A stretch of DNA of 64,000 bases from Isoetes taiwanensis (lineage: Eukaryota; Streptophyta; Lycopodiopsida; Isoetales; Isoetaceae). Of this stretch, positions 46,123-57,316 are shown piece by piece. The stretch covers positions 5,128,356 to 5,192,355 of the forward strand of contig JAJEKV010000031.1 in the NCBI GenBank assembly GCA_021234155.1, in the 5' to 3' direction. How positions within the stretch are numbered: position 1 is the first letter of the stretch; each line of letters begins with the position of its first letter. Made by a program: the position numbers and the translations under genes. Under the pieces are notes generated by a model. It did no database searches and was not told the DNA's origin. It worked only from the letters and a program-made list of their open reading frames with translations.

Positions 46123-46419
46123 CTAATCGTCATCTTCAATAGAATTGGACAGGGCTACTATATCTAGGTTGCCAGTAGATGCCTCCACACCTTTTGAGAT
46201 CTTGCTGCATGGTTTAAACCCTGGTATAAACTTCTTGATGCCAGGGTCATTCCTAGCTTTATTGGGATCCAGCCCATTTTGTCTGCAAAGCTCAACTAGT
46301 TGTGCTTTAGTGCGTTGTGTAGCACTATGTTCAAGCACATTCCTCCTAAGGAACTCCGTTAGACTGGCCCTAGTCTGGCCCTTATTGTGAGCACCTTCAG
46401 GCCTGCCTGCTCTGCTCAT
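46123..46419 (-). CDS. Hypothetical 98-residue basic/acidic protein
   Basis: Open frame with ATG at 46419. The N-terminus (SRAGRPEGAHNKGQ) is basic and AT-hook-like (GRP core). The middle (TKAQLVELCRQNGLDPNKAR) recalls the helix-extended-loop-helix of SAP DNA-binding domains, though it is too short to assign. The C-terminus ends in EDDD. Composition looks coding, unlike the surrounding AT-rich DNA. Unrecognised; it may be a transposon accessory gene or an isolated exon. Confidence 0.3.
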   Translation of the reverse strand: MSRAGRPEGAHNKGQTRASLTEFLRRNVLEHSATQRTKAQLVELCRQNGLDPNKARNDPGIKKFIPGFKPCSKISKGVEASTGNLDIVALSNSIEDDD

Positions 46420-47182
46420 GATTCAAATGCAATACAGTAAGGGAATCATCCCATATTTATAGATCTGTACCTGCCCTAACACAACCGTATGCAAATCGCA
46501 TTACCTAGATCAAAGCACATAATCTGTGTTTATTATAAAGGAAAGATTAGAATGATGCTTACGGTTAGTTGCTTGCACCAGCTTGTTGCTATGAACTTGT
46601 AATCCGAACTGTTTGCAGAGCATGATATCATGTGAAGAGTTAGTTGCGAACCAAGCCACGATCCATAGACGTATCTTGCCTGCCGGAAAATCATTCATGG
46701 TGTGGCCTGCGCTATTTGGCTAGGGTTTTGTTTCCATTAGGGCTAGATGGTCATCTCCACGTTTTGCCAGCAATATCGTATACTATAGAATATACCCAGC
46801 ATACCATCGAAACATTGGTTGCCATTTATTTTTCATATTATATGAGCTTAAATGAGCTCACGAGTAGCAGGGCATTCCATCATTATTATTATCACACTTA
46901 GACCGGTATATCATACTATTTTACAAGGATATTATCACCCTTAGACCAATATACCATACCGTTTACAGGAGTGTAAAAATTAACAAGATTATATTCCCCC
47001 ATAACAGAGGCATAATAAATGCTGACCTTAGGCCATACATGCACACTTTGTCGGAGGTATTATGCGCGTTACCTTTTCACCACAACTTTCCTTGAAGCCG
47101 AAGAAGGCAATCCTGCTGAGTACACTTTGAAAGAGGTACATAAGTACATTTGAGTACACTTTATATGAGTACATTTGGCTAC
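46420..47182. other. No supported gene
   Basis: AT-rich. A duplicated phrase (ACACTTAGACC / CACCCTTAGACCAATATACCATAC at about 46896 and 46939) is the only structure noticed. Confidence 0.45.
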
Positions 47183-47602
47183 CAGTTGGCATTCGAGACC
47201 ATAGGAAAGGAATTATTCGAGTGCCATCAGTAGAAGTAGCTAAAAGCATTATGGATAAGTTAGAATACCTTCCAAATCATTGTGACTGCAAGGAGGCCAT
47301 TACCAAGAAGGGCATAGTTATATGTCAGCCAGGAGTGAGCAAAAAGGGGTGATTATAGACTTGACTGATGTGATGGAGCTGAATGGTTGATTATAGACTT
47401 GACTGATGTGATGGAGCTGAATGGTTTACATGATCAAACACTTATGAAGAGGCAAAGTTACAAGTTTAAGAAGGTTCTTTTCTGTGGAACAATCTATAAA
47501 GAAGGAGACTATGTGTCATCACAAGAGTTAAGTGAGGAAAACCATATAGAGCCAAGGGTAATATATCAACAATCTTTGTTCATGAATCTGTTGGAGAGCT
47601 AA
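47183..47602 (+). pseudogene. Broken unrecognised coding sequence with internal duplication
   Basis: A coding-like frame (EYIWLPVGIRDHRKGIIRV ... KSIMDKLEYLPNHCDCKEAI ... GVSKKG) ends at a TGA at 47349-47351. A second frame runs from 47387 to 47602 (MIIDLTDVMELNGLHDQ ... ENHIEPRVIYQQ). The break coincides with a perfect 38-bp tandem duplication (47350-47425), which is not a multiple of three. One ancestral frame split by the duplication is the simplest reading. I recognise no domain. Cys and Lys are frequent around the break. Confidence 0.35.
47350..47425 (+). repeat. Perfect 38-bp tandem duplication
   Basis: TGATTATAGACTTGACTGAT... to GAGCTGAATGGT occurs at 47350-47387 and 47388-47425 without a mismatch, suggesting a recent event. 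Confidence 0.95.
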
Positions 47603-47830
47603 AGAGTTACTACATCATTACCTTATTACTCCCCTTATTACTCCATCAGTACCCCTAGTACCCCTGACTACCCCATTTCTCCTGCTCCGGGTAGAGCAGG
47701 ATTTGAAGGAAGCTACATGAAAACGGGCCCGATATATCAGAACCCGGGCCGAATATATCAAAACCCTAAATAGGGTTAGGGTTTTGTTGACGACATACTT
47801 ACCCAATAATTTTATAATATCTATTTACCT

Positions 47831-47889
47831 GTTATTGTGCTATATATTCTAAACGAGGCTTGTTATTGTGCTACATATTCTAAACGAGG
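47831..47889. repeat. 31-bp tandem duplication
   Basis: GTTATTGTGCTA(T/C)ATATTCTAAACGAGG at 47831 and 47862, one difference. Nearby, AACCCTAA/TTAGGGTT (about 47762-47785) forms a small palindrome. Confidence 0.9.
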
Positions 47890-48010
47890 TGCCTAAATCG
47901 TTGGATCTGTCTATCGTATGGCCCAGATCGTATGTTAGGGCTTCTGGGTGCCTCTTGTTTTGATTATGGTCATTTATGATAGTGGGTACCTATGATTTTG
48001 AAATATAATA

Positions 48011-48126
48011 TCTAGCATTATAACATGGGATTTTTTTGTGATTTTATACGCTTTTTGGCATGGTTTTTATATGATTTCATGGGCGTATTGCACGAGGCAT
48101 ACTAATCAGTATATCTAGAGTGCACC
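48011..48126 (+). mobile_element. Diverged terminus of the GTAGCATAATAACAGG element family
   Basis: TCTAGCATTATAACATGGGA... through TTTTATACGCTTTTTGGCAT to TCTAGAGTGCACC parallels the first 115 bp of the insertions at 26803 (plus) and 22633 (minus). It is more diverged than either. Confidence 0.5.
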
Positions 48127-49500
48127 AAGTTTTTGCATGCAATTTGTGCAATTTTTGTTTCATGCTCCTCAATGGTTAAGATCAGAGGGCTTACAAAGAA
48201 AGCCCTCTTTTAATCTAAAAAGATCCAAGGGCTTATAATGAAAGCCCTTTTCTCATCAAATTCGAGACAACCGGAATTAGGGCATGGTTAGGGTTTGTGA
48301 AACATAACCTTGCCCCTTTGCATGAGCCTTCCTTTTTACGCTTTTACTGAGGCCGATTTACTTACGACCAAACATTTCGATCCCAAGAAGGCTGCTGCCC
48401 GGCCGGTGTGTTTGACCGAGAAATTGTTAGCATGGGAGGAACAACACCAGTATTAGTTGCACAAAGGTTGAGATATAAGGGAAATGAAGTATTGGGCTAC
48501 ATAAAACTCAGATGTTTAGATTCTTGTTAATAAATTAGTCCATTTGGACGTATGGTAGGCAATTCTCGATAGATTTCAACTTTTCTTGCTAAACTTGGCT
48601 TTCACATACATTGAGTATTGGAGGCTTTTGTAAACTTGAGATAATGGTAATGGTTTCTTTGGATTCAAAGTACCATGTAATTTTCTACTACATTGCTAAA
48701 CTATGGATGTGACATCCAAGTTCATACTTATTTCAGACCCGAAGAAGGGTATCCAACTGCATGATCTCATTGAAATAAAATCTTAAGCAATGCACTAAGT
48801 GGATCTTTCCAAATGTTGAGGTGTTTACTTGCCCAAAGCATGTGCTATGCTCTTTGAGAAAGTCTACACACCTTAGAAGATTCGTGGAATTATCAAGTCT
48901 CTATCTATGTTCTATGCCATATTGTTCATGCAAGAATGGCTACATGCACTGAAAAGTCTGCATGCTCTAGAACAAGAAAAGAGCCCTTATTTATCATGTG
49001 GCAAAATACAATATGCAATAACGTGCTTTTGTAGATTCTTTTATCCATTTGGCTTTCATAGTATTGCAAACCAAGTTTTAAGCAATGGTACCGTTCTATG
49101 GATATCCATCAGCACGCGCGTTAAATCTCAATCAACGAAATCTTTATCTAGATTTAAACTATCCAGGTCGAAATAGTAATTGTGTATCTAGTTACTTGAA
49201 GAAGGGATAACATCCAATTCATTTTTTGAAGAACGACAAACTTTATTGAAATTCCAAGCCAAAGCATAGGGAAATACCTTGTTAAATACTTATGTATAAA
49301 AATCAGGGCCAGCAAATTGATCCAACATTTTAGCTAATGTAAATAGTAAATGGATCCAACATTTGTAGCTAATGTAAATAATATTCTGACCATTTTAGCA
49401 TATGAATCAAGTGCCCTACATACTATACAATATTTCGTGCATGGTCTTCCAAGCATAAAAGCACAATAAATCAAGCATAAACCTGAGATTTGGTGCAAGG
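48127..49500. other. No supported gene
   Basis: Contains two similar hairpin motifs near 48180-48260 (AGAGGGCTT..AAGCCCTCT and AAGGGCTT..AAGCCCTT). A 89-codon frame (48907-49176) has no recognisable feature. The 5' untranslated part of the LINE downstream probably starts near the end of this stretch. Confidence 0.4.
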
Positions 49501-50505
49501 ATGGCCAGGGAAAAGAAAAAGCCTCCTACTCAGGAATCATTGTTTGCACAGGAGGTCCCTCGCCCCACAAGTGCTCGGTCTAGCATACAACTCCATGGTC
49601 AGGGGCAAGCTAACTCCAGTGTAATAATGGATTTGTCATCTTCTCTTTTTGGTCCCCAACGGCCTCTTCATATCGGCACAAGCAGGCCTGGTACATTTAC
49701 CTTCCAAGATCGGGAGGATCTCCAAAGTGCTCTAGACCTGCAAGTTCAGTGTTTGCCGCCTACACTTCGTGACCAGGTACGACTCATTCATTCTGAAGGA
49801 AAAATGACGGCCACATCTATGATCGTGTCTATTGAGAGATGGACACACTTATTACAGTTAATACATGCCTTCGTTCCAAACCCTAAAGCCCAGTATGTGG
49901 GCACAAGTGATGCCTCAGTACAGACACTAGATACAGAATTACAGCCACAGAAGAAACATTGTGTTGAAGCGGAAGTGCAGACATTGGAAAGGGAACATGT
50001 TGAGGTGGGCGTACAGATATCTCCACAATCCCAAGGGGACCAGGAGTCGCAGTGCCGAGCTAGCAGACAAGAGCAGGTTGCCTCAGTATCTTCTATTACT
50101 AGGAGCCTGAACTTACGTATTATAGGGGTTGCAGAGGCAGAAGATGATGCCCTTTCTGATATGGATGCTGCTTTGCATTTTTTCGCTGATGTCATGCATG
50201 TGAAGGCTGGTGGAGTTGTCTCCGCTACTAGGGTGGGAGCAGCAAGACCTGATCGTCCTCGCCATCTTTTGGTTCGGTTTCAAGACACTCTTAGCCGCTT
50301 ACATGTTCTTCAGCATGGAAACCATCTCAGAGGGACTAGTTTCTCAGTACAGGAGGACCTCTCCCCTCTTCAATTGTGTAACCGCAAGGAGGAGCTCTGC
50401 AAGGTGAGGGCAGCCCGCCTGCAAAAGAAATGGGCAGTGTACAGGGGAGGCGCAGCAATTATTCTAGATCAATGGCCTTCCAATCCTTGGACTGGCTATG
50501 TCTAG
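49501..50505 (+). CDS. L1-type LINE ORF1 protein, intact frame
   Basis: 334 codons, uninterrupted, from ATG in strong context (GCAAGGATGGCC). Residues 1-190 are low-complexity and Gln/Ser-rich. Residues about 203-275 (LNLRIIGVAEAEDD..., DVMHVKAGG..SATRVG, RPDRPRHLLVRFQD) form the RRM-like domain of L1 ORF1 proteins (transposase_22 type). Residues about 280-330 (GTSFSVQEDLSPLQLCNRKE, LQKKWAVYRGGAAIIL) form its C-terminal nucleic-acid-binding domain. ORF1p binds LINE RNA as a chaperone. No coiled coil or CCHC knuckle is evident. The frame is followed by a short 3' region and tail rather than by ORF2. An open frame of this length in such decayed surroundings suggests recent insertion. Confidence 0.8.
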   Translation: MAREKKKPPTQESLFAQEVPRPTSARSSIQLHGQGQANSSVIMDLSSSLFGPQRPLHIGTSRPGTFTFQDREDLQSALDLQVQCLPPTLRDQVRLIHSEGKMTATSMIVSIERWTHLLQLIHAFVPNPKAQYVGTSDASVQTLDTELQPQKKHCVEAEVQTLEREHVEVGVQISPQSQGDQESQCRASRQEQVASVSSITRSLNLRIIGVAEAEDDALSDMDAALHFFADVMHVKAGGVVSATRVGAARPDRPRHLLVRFQDTLSRLHVLQHGNHLRGTSFSVQEDLSPLQLCNRKEELCKVRAARLQKKWAVYRGGAAIILDQWPSNPWTGYV

Positions 50506-50709
50506 ATAATTTTAGAAGCATAAATTTACCACTAGCATTAGCATTATTTTATCTTATTCTTGGTAGCCTTTTAATATTTGATTATTGTGTTTGGTGATGG
50601 GGCCTAGTCCCCAGGTTTTAGATGGGTTGTTGCCCTTGCATGTGTCGTCCCATAACACGTTGGGTTCCCGTGGACGTAAAAATTCATCTTATCTTATCTT
50701 ATCTTATCT
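49501..50709 (+). mobile_element. ORF1-only (half-L1) LINE
   Basis: ORF1 is followed by 180 bp of 3' region (ending TTCCCGTGGACGTAAAAATT) and a tail of ATCTT repeats (50686-50709), so this is a genuine 3' end. Endonuclease and reverse transcriptase are absent. The 3' end is shared with the truncated insertion at 18752-18868. The 5' border was not located; it probably lies within 49430-49500. Confidence 0.65.
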
Positions 50710-52481
50710 ATCAAACCATGGAAAGCTCTTCATCCTTTTTATCTTCATTTTGGTCTGATTTGGAATGGAGGAGGCTCTGCATAACCCCATTAAAAGAGCA
50801 CAAAGCAGTCTTTTACACAAATGTATTTGGCACATTCTAGCATGCTGCTCTTTCATTCATAAAAGAGTGTTTACCTTGTCATTCTTTGTCTATTTTCAAT
50901 TCTACTCCAAAATGCCCTTTACATCAAGCCATCATGGATGCCATATATGTGATGCTGCTGGATGTTTACAGGATTGGTATCAGTTCTGTTGCTATTTCAA
51001 AAGGGGCCTCTACAGCAAAAGCCATCATTCAGCCAATCTAAATTACATATATGACGCACTACACTTTAAAAATATGAAGCAAACATTGGAGAGCTTAAAG
51101 GGAAGAGTAGCCACCATAAAAGAGGCACTCTCCATCATAAAAGAGGCACTCTTTTTAAGAAAAGTTAGAGCAAAACCAAATTCTCTAACCAAACCAGAAT
51201 CTTAGGCAAAATCTTCCAAAGCATCCACAACTTTTCTAGCAAATACTGACAAAGGGACGAAAACAAATCCCGTGATCATACTTTGGATAGATGTAGCTGC
51301 TCACATTATCTTCCACAACAAAATGAAGGCTGCCGATCTCATATCTTGTAGAAATTCCCGTGCTTATAATAAAGGAAGAGTAAGAAGAATTGCATAATAC
51401 TTACATTGCCTTTGTTGCAAGGCACCACAAACTTCAATTGAATGCAATCCCACTGTGTGATGCTTTGCACTCTTTGTATGCTTGGCCATGGCATTTCTAG
51501 CTACTCCCATGAAATGCATTCACAGAAAAACCTGGAAACCTGGTTGATTTATAGATAGAGCACTAAATCAGGCCCCTCTTCTGCAGCAACGTTAGAGCCT
51601 AGGTTTGGAGTCAGAAGGAAAAGAGTCTTAAAAAAAAGGAATAATCTTTGAAAAGGAAAGGAGTAATGAGAAGTACCCAAGAGAATACGACTATTTAGAA
51701 ATTTAAGAGAAGCCAAATCTCTAAAGACTTCCTTTTCTTGAATCATAGAAGCAAAGCAAACGCCTAATCCACACAAGAAGAGCTGGAAAACTCAGATCCA
51801 AAACATGCAAACTTGATGGATTGAAACCAACAGACAGTTTTACAATATACCTGAGATGGCCTGCAAGCAGAGAAGCAGAGGACGTCGCCATAGCTACTGC
51901 ACGACGACGCCCAATAGATCACGTATAGAAGAGGGGTTTTCTTTCTCCTGTCCAAAAAAAACCTTACGCCCTTTTTTGCTCTTTTTTGGACTAATCCCTA
52001 TCTTCCCTTCAAACATTCAACTTGGGCCTCCTCATCTCCTCAAACAAATTCTAGGCTGTTAGATCTAGGTCTGGATCCAATCAGAGTCCAAGGAAGGGTC
52101 ATTCTTATCACCTGCTTTATCGGGACAATCTTGCTAATAGTCCAAGTTTCTGACAATCCTTCTTCTAATGCTTAATGCAAAAGAGTAGTGATAATTGGAA
52201 GCAATAGCGATCCCCCGTCCCTCTTCCATTTAAGCAATTGATTTGAAATGCTAAGCATGCATCCTATTACCTATATAATCTTATTTTCGAGATGTAAAAT
52301 TCAAAGGAAGATTCAATTTGTTTATGTTCTTTATTTCCTTCATTGCCTGGGTGTATAGAGTTGGACCGATAAGTTCGATGATGATATGTAGACATCATAT
52401 CACATAGGTGATGCAAATGACATTCCATATCTACATGGCTATTTTTATTTCCACAAAACTGGGATTTGTCTTCTCTTTTGA
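50710..52481. other. No supported gene
   Basis: A 20-bp unit CATAAAAGAGGCACTCT is repeated in tandem at about 51115-51152. Frames at 50765-51205 and 51856-52062 lack recognisable motifs. Confidence 0.45.
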
Positions 52482-52863
52482 TGTCATATTCCTCAACCTC
52501 TAGGAAATATTCTCAATAGTAGACATATGAGATGCAAACTAATATTGATAATTCTATGTCCACGCTTCTAATATGTATTGCACTTCCGTCGCATTCTTCC
52601 TTCCACTATACCTTCCATATCATCCTACCATTTCTCATCACTAACACTTTGCTGCAACAATCAATCAAATCCGCCATGTTGCAAGGGGATGCAGGTTATT
52701 ATTTCCAATAACATAGACAAACTAGACGAATTTATCAATGCTATCAAATATTTCTTCACCCATCTTTACCAGCAAGCATGCTTTAATGCTTGCCATACTC
52801 CTTTTGTGTCATATTCCTCAACATTTACACAAATATTCCAATAGTAGACATATGAGATGTAAA
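52482..52863. repeat. Spaced direct repeats of about 58 bp
   Basis: TGTCATATTCCTCAAC...AATATTC(T)CAATAGTAGACATATGAGATG occurs at 52482-52540 and 52807-52863, 325 bp apart. Cause unknown. Confidence 0.8.
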
Positions 52864-53900
52864 TTGATGTTTATAATGCAGATCGATCCACAATGTAGGT
52901 TCGATAAGAGAGGACGAGCGAACTAAACTCTCTCTTCTGACAGAATACCCACCATTATGTCATTACAGGACCACTAAATCTATCAAAGTCAGAATTTGCA
53001 TTTGCTTTTGTTAGTTGCCTGATATGTAAAGACAATAATCTAGATACAACTAAAATATTTTTGCATTAGCTTTGCAAAATTCTTGACTTTCCGAGCACGG
53101 TGAAACTATGAATGATCTAGATAATTTGTTCAGTTTTCCTTAAATTTTGTCATTGTAGTCGGATATGAAAAATCATGAACCCTAACTTTTTTGTTTTCTT
53201 CTCATTCAACAAGGACATAGAATTTTGTCATTGGTTCTGATCCGAAGGAAGAACACATGTACTGTAAAACAAGATAGAACCTTGGAATTCAGGCTGGCAA
53301 GATGATTGTAAGTCAACATATTCACCAAGTTCGATTTGAGGAATCAAGTTGCTTCTCTTTAAAGACAACACATTTTACTATAGTAGGAAGATTTCATTGT
53401 TAGCAGTTTTGCACAGAACATGGTGAGTTTAAGGTCACTTGGTTAGATTTATGGAATTGTTAAACTTACAACAATTCTGCCTCTGTAAATGATTCATTGA
53501 ATCGTTAAGCTTATAACAATGTTGCCTTTGTGATCAACCATGGAAAATCATCGTCTAAGAACATAAAAAGTGCCAAAATTAGAACCAATTCATGTATATC
53601 TTAACAAGTTCTTTTCAAAACATTTTTTGAAGGTCTCTAATATCATGAATATAAGTTCCTACGGCCAGCAGTCTTTTGAGAATAGCTGAATATAGAATAA
53701 AGTAAGAGAAGGGGCATTGCTGTTGTCTTACAAATATCAGCTCTAATCCGGAAAAAATAAATTGCTCAATACATTCTTGAACTTGGTGTTCATCTATTAA
53801 TCAAAACAGTATACATTTGATATATATAGTATGTAAAGTTCCAATATTGAATAATTTAGGTATTTCCATTCAACTATGCAATAGTTTTACCTGTTATATG
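52864..53900. other. No supported gene
   Basis: AT-rich flank of the gypsy element. A weak duplicated phrase (ATTGTTA(A)GCTTATAACAAT / TTGTTAAACTTACAACAATTCTGCC near 53456-53525) is seen. Confidence 0.45.
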
Positions 53901-54514
53901 TGTTTGGGGTCCGGGCTCGGGATCGCCTGAGGGACAGATCTCTGTGAGATCCTTGAAGTCCGGCAGGGCAAATCCTGAGACACTCTTGTCACGCGGGATT
54001 TTTGCTAACAGAGGAAAGAACAAGAAAAACTCAGATAAAACAGCAATTGCAATACACAATGAAACACACAAGACACTTGTGGAGAACACGGCAATCCATT
54101 GATCAAAACAAGTGTACAATGAAGGCTCAAAAGAGCGCACAACAGGCGGCACCAAAGATATGCGCTCTGTAGTGACACAAAGAACACTATGAACCCTTTT
54201 TTTTTGAAGGAGCAAAAATGCTACAATATATAGGAACGGGTGGCCCTCACGGGCCTGAATCTGATCCTCATCATGACAACGCGTGCTCCACTACTTGGGC
54301 ACTCGAGCAGGGAATCGAAATTTGCCGGCCCGTGCTATGAGACAAGTAGTGGCCCCAGGTGGGGTCCTACCTTTGGGTCTTACGCTTCTTGGAGGAGCTT
54401 TGACCCGCCAGTGTGGCTTTGTGGATCCCTCTTCTTGGACAGAAGTGGCGGTGGGGCCTCGCCCTCATGCGACAAGTATAGACACAGTAGTAATGCGGGG
54501 CCGCAGGGCTAACA
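53901..54514 (-). repeat. gypsy 3' LTR (614 bp)
   Basis: Plus-strand borders TGTTTGG and GCTAACA give TG..CA ends on both strands. The first 384 bp match 63617-64000, with substitutions and a small replaced segment around 54130. A T9 run and ATATATAGGAAC occur at about 54200-54238. Confidence 0.85.
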
Positions 54515-54525
54515 CTCCCCCTACC
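54515..54525 (-). promoter_or_regulatory. gypsy polypurine tract
   Basis: On the minus strand GGTAGGGGGAG lies immediately upstream of the 3' LTR start TGTTAGC. It is the expected plus-strand primer. Confidence 0.75.
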
Positions 54526-54904
54526 AAACTACACTTATTGGCTAGAAAAGGGGCATGAATTAGGGGTGGGAATCCTCGTTCCTCTTTTCGATCTTGAACA
54601 TAGAGATGAGGGAGGCTCGACTACGATTATTCGAAAGTGTTGTTCGTCTCTTTTCAGATTTGCTTGAGTCACGGATGCCAAACATTCGGCTGCTCCTATG
54701 AGAAAGCCTTCGAGAAATCATGTTCTCCGGTGGCGTGGATCTCGGATGGAAGATTTGTGATCTCCATGTATAAGACAAGGTCCAACCCGAACTTTCCGGC
54801 ATTTGCATTGGGGTTGCAAAATGGATCGGCACTTGCGTTTACGCATACTACGGAGTATGGTCATCATGAGTCTTTGCCGCAATTACGCGCTTGCCGAAAT
54901 ACGG

Positions 54905-56960
54905 ATGGATCAGCTGAAGTTTTGGCCTTGGCAAGGAAGGTTACAAGACCCGAAATTGCATGCAGGCGGTCTTCCACGAACACGCATTGGGCATGTATAT
55001 CCGGTTGTTGGTGTTGTCCAAAGTTTCATCCTCCGCCATTTGGCGCGTCTGCGGATGAAGCGTGGGTCCCAACGTTTGTCTGCTGCAATTGCCGTGGGTG
55101 TCCAATCTGCATGTTCTTTGACTTGGTAGTCGAATTCTTGTCTCCATCTTTGGGGAATTGACCTTGATCGAGGTGGGCATCCAAAGCTTGCTAGTGTACT
55201 TTCGGTTGTTTGGGGGTTGGTGCGGTCATCCTGCATCACTGTTCTTGGAATTCCGGTAATATCTTCTCGGTAGCTGTTTGGTAGCTGTCTCCCATGCTGC
55301 GGAATGTACATGTCTTTGTCACAGCAGTCTGGGGGTCCCCTCATCGGGGAGGGCGTTACATTTTCATTTCGGTGTGCGGTGTGCAAGGAAGCATAATGTT
55401 GTAAGAACAAGCGTGCAAAGGTCAAGTTCTTGTTGAGTTGTATAGTGTCCGAAGGGCGTGCCAAGTTCAGCTAGCCATAGCTCCACTTCTTTGTAGTAGA
55501 AGAGGCATGTATTACGAGGTAACGGTTTGCGAAATTTTGTATCTTGGAGGTACTTGTTCTTCTTGGTCAAAAGAACACAACTGCTTTGTGTATCTCCTTT
55601 AAAGTTCTCGATGCGTTTATCGGATGAGCCGAGTAACATGTGCCAATGTAGAAGTCGCGGTGCATGACATAAGCCGGGGGCTATGGTTACGAGAGTGAAA
55701 TGGTCGAGATCGCAGCTTTGTAGGATATCAAAATTGGCGAGAGCACAAAGTGTGCCTCGATGGCCGTGGACGAACATCAAGGGCCAATGTCGTTCGATAT
55801 CAGCTTCTGATCGGGGGACTTGTGGTATCACCCTTGTTTCTCGGCGAATAAAAGAAAAGTGTTTTTCCTTGCTTGCACATAGTCATAGTGGTAACCGGCC
55901 CGGATAGTCGGGGAATAGCGAAGCAAAGCTGATAGGTTTGTTACGCTTTTTCTTACGCATCATCTGGCATGCCTTTCGGCTATCTGAAAAGCGTATCTTG
56001 TAATCTGCAATGATATCTTGTTGCTCGAGAGACCGGTCTGCAGATTCCGTGACTTTGCGTGTGAGGTGTCTGACTTGTCGGAGAAGTTGGGAATCGAGGA
56101 GCTTGAAGTCAGGAGTGGCTTGCAAGTTTGTTTTGAGTGCGGCTATTTCAAAAGAGCATCGCATCGTGTTTTTGCCGTGAGCTGGTCTAACTTGCCTTGG
56201 AGAGATGCGATGTGAGCATCCTTATTCTGCAAGGTGGTTTTGAAAGTCGTGACCTTGGACTCAAGTATCAAGTTGGGTCGCACGAAGTGTCTTTGTTCTC
56301 GGTAGAGTAGCATTATTGGTGGCGACCAGATTGTTGTAGCGTGTCTCAAGATCGGTGTACTTGGTGTCGTTTTGTTGGAGGGACTCCTTGAGTTCCTTGA
56401 CAATTTCTTTGGGATTGATGAAGGGTTTTCGATGGATCATGAATTGATTGTGCAAGGCTTCTTCTCGGCCTCCGCGTCGACCAAATCAGTCTTCGGTGTT
56501 GTGACCCGGCTTTGAGTTGGTCCACGGACTCGTGTCGTGCCCGGTGGCTGCTATGAAGTTACGGTGATGGTCACGGAGGGCATCAAGGCGGTGAGGGCAG
56601 CTTCAATGTAGGTATCCACGGTGTGAGGAGGTGTATGGGATGGCTTTGGTCCATCACCCTTGTTTATAGATCCTTGGTCATTCTTTGTGGGTGTCCTTGT
56701 GAGTACTCGTGAGATCAATGGGAGTTTTGTTTGTCTTTGCCGTTGTTTTTTCTTTGGTCTTTGTTGAGTCGAGGTTATAGGTGATGCGGATGTGGGAGCT
56801 GGTGCGGATGAAGAAACGAACTTGATATTTTCGAACCATACTGGATCCATTGGTGCAAAATCGCGTTGAGTGTTGAGTTCTTGGAGGTAGAAGCCATCTT
56901 GAAGGTCGAGGTCGCCCGAGTAACTAAGCCGGAAGGACGGAGTGGAGTATGAGTGAAAAG
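54905..56960 (-). pseudogene. Extra coding region between pol and 3' LTR of the gypsy element
   Basis: Minus-strand coding-like segments in several frames. About 56930-56551 begins GDLDLQDGFYLQEL and passes FAPMDPVWFENIKFVSSS to a Pro/Lys/Thr-rich linker and TAG. About 56455-55883 is predicted coiled coil (KEIVKELKESLQQND, LQNKDAHIASLQGKLDQL, RQVRHLTRKVTESADRSLEQQ). About 55831-55364 is a more globular part (ADIERHWPLMFVHGHRG, WHMLLGSSDKRIENF, YYKEVELWLAELG). A hydrophilic segment runs to about 54910. At least three frameshifts or stops separate them. It is collinear with the element and lies where env-like or accessory ORFs are known in plant gypsy elements, but I see no signal peptide or transmembrane segment. 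Function unknown. Confidence 0.5.
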
Positions 56961-57269
56961 TGAGGAGTGGAAGTGACGGTTGGGAAGGGTTTTTTTTTTT
57001 TTTTTTTTTTTTGAGTCGGGAGACACGTGGTCGAAAAGATCGTGACGATTGAGAATCTCAAGAGACGACCTTCGAGGACCAAGATGCGCGTGAGAGTTCT
57101 GGCGGGAGAATAAAACTTTAATGGCGGACGGTATTAACTGCTGGCAGTTGTCAGAATATTAAAAAAGAGGAGTCGAAAAGTTTGCAGGTACAAAAATATC
57201 AGTGGGGAATGATTACGGAATATCTGTGAGGTGACCTTTCGTGAACAGCTGCTAGGGTTGGTATTCGCC

Positions 57270-57276
57270 TATAAAT
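57270..57276 (+). promoter_or_regulatory. TATA box-like site for the antisense ORF
   Basis: TATAAAT in CGCCTATAAATTGG lies 41 bp before the ATG at 57317, on the strand opposite to gag-pol. Spacing fits a plant promoter with a short leader; otherwise unproven. Confidence 0.4.
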
Positions 57277-57316
57277 TGGAAGTTGGGTTCGTCGAGAAGA
57301 ACCAAAATTCGTGAAG

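Noticed and set aside
48907-49176. 89-codon frame
   Set aside because: No recognisable feature in AT-rich DNA; within chance expectation.
49788-50195. 135-codon minus-strand frame
   Set aside because: Antisense shadow of the LINE ORF1.
54637-55161. 174-codon plus-strand frame in the gypsy element
   Set aside because: It is opposite to the extra coding region on the minus strand, which has better coding character and collinearity with the element.
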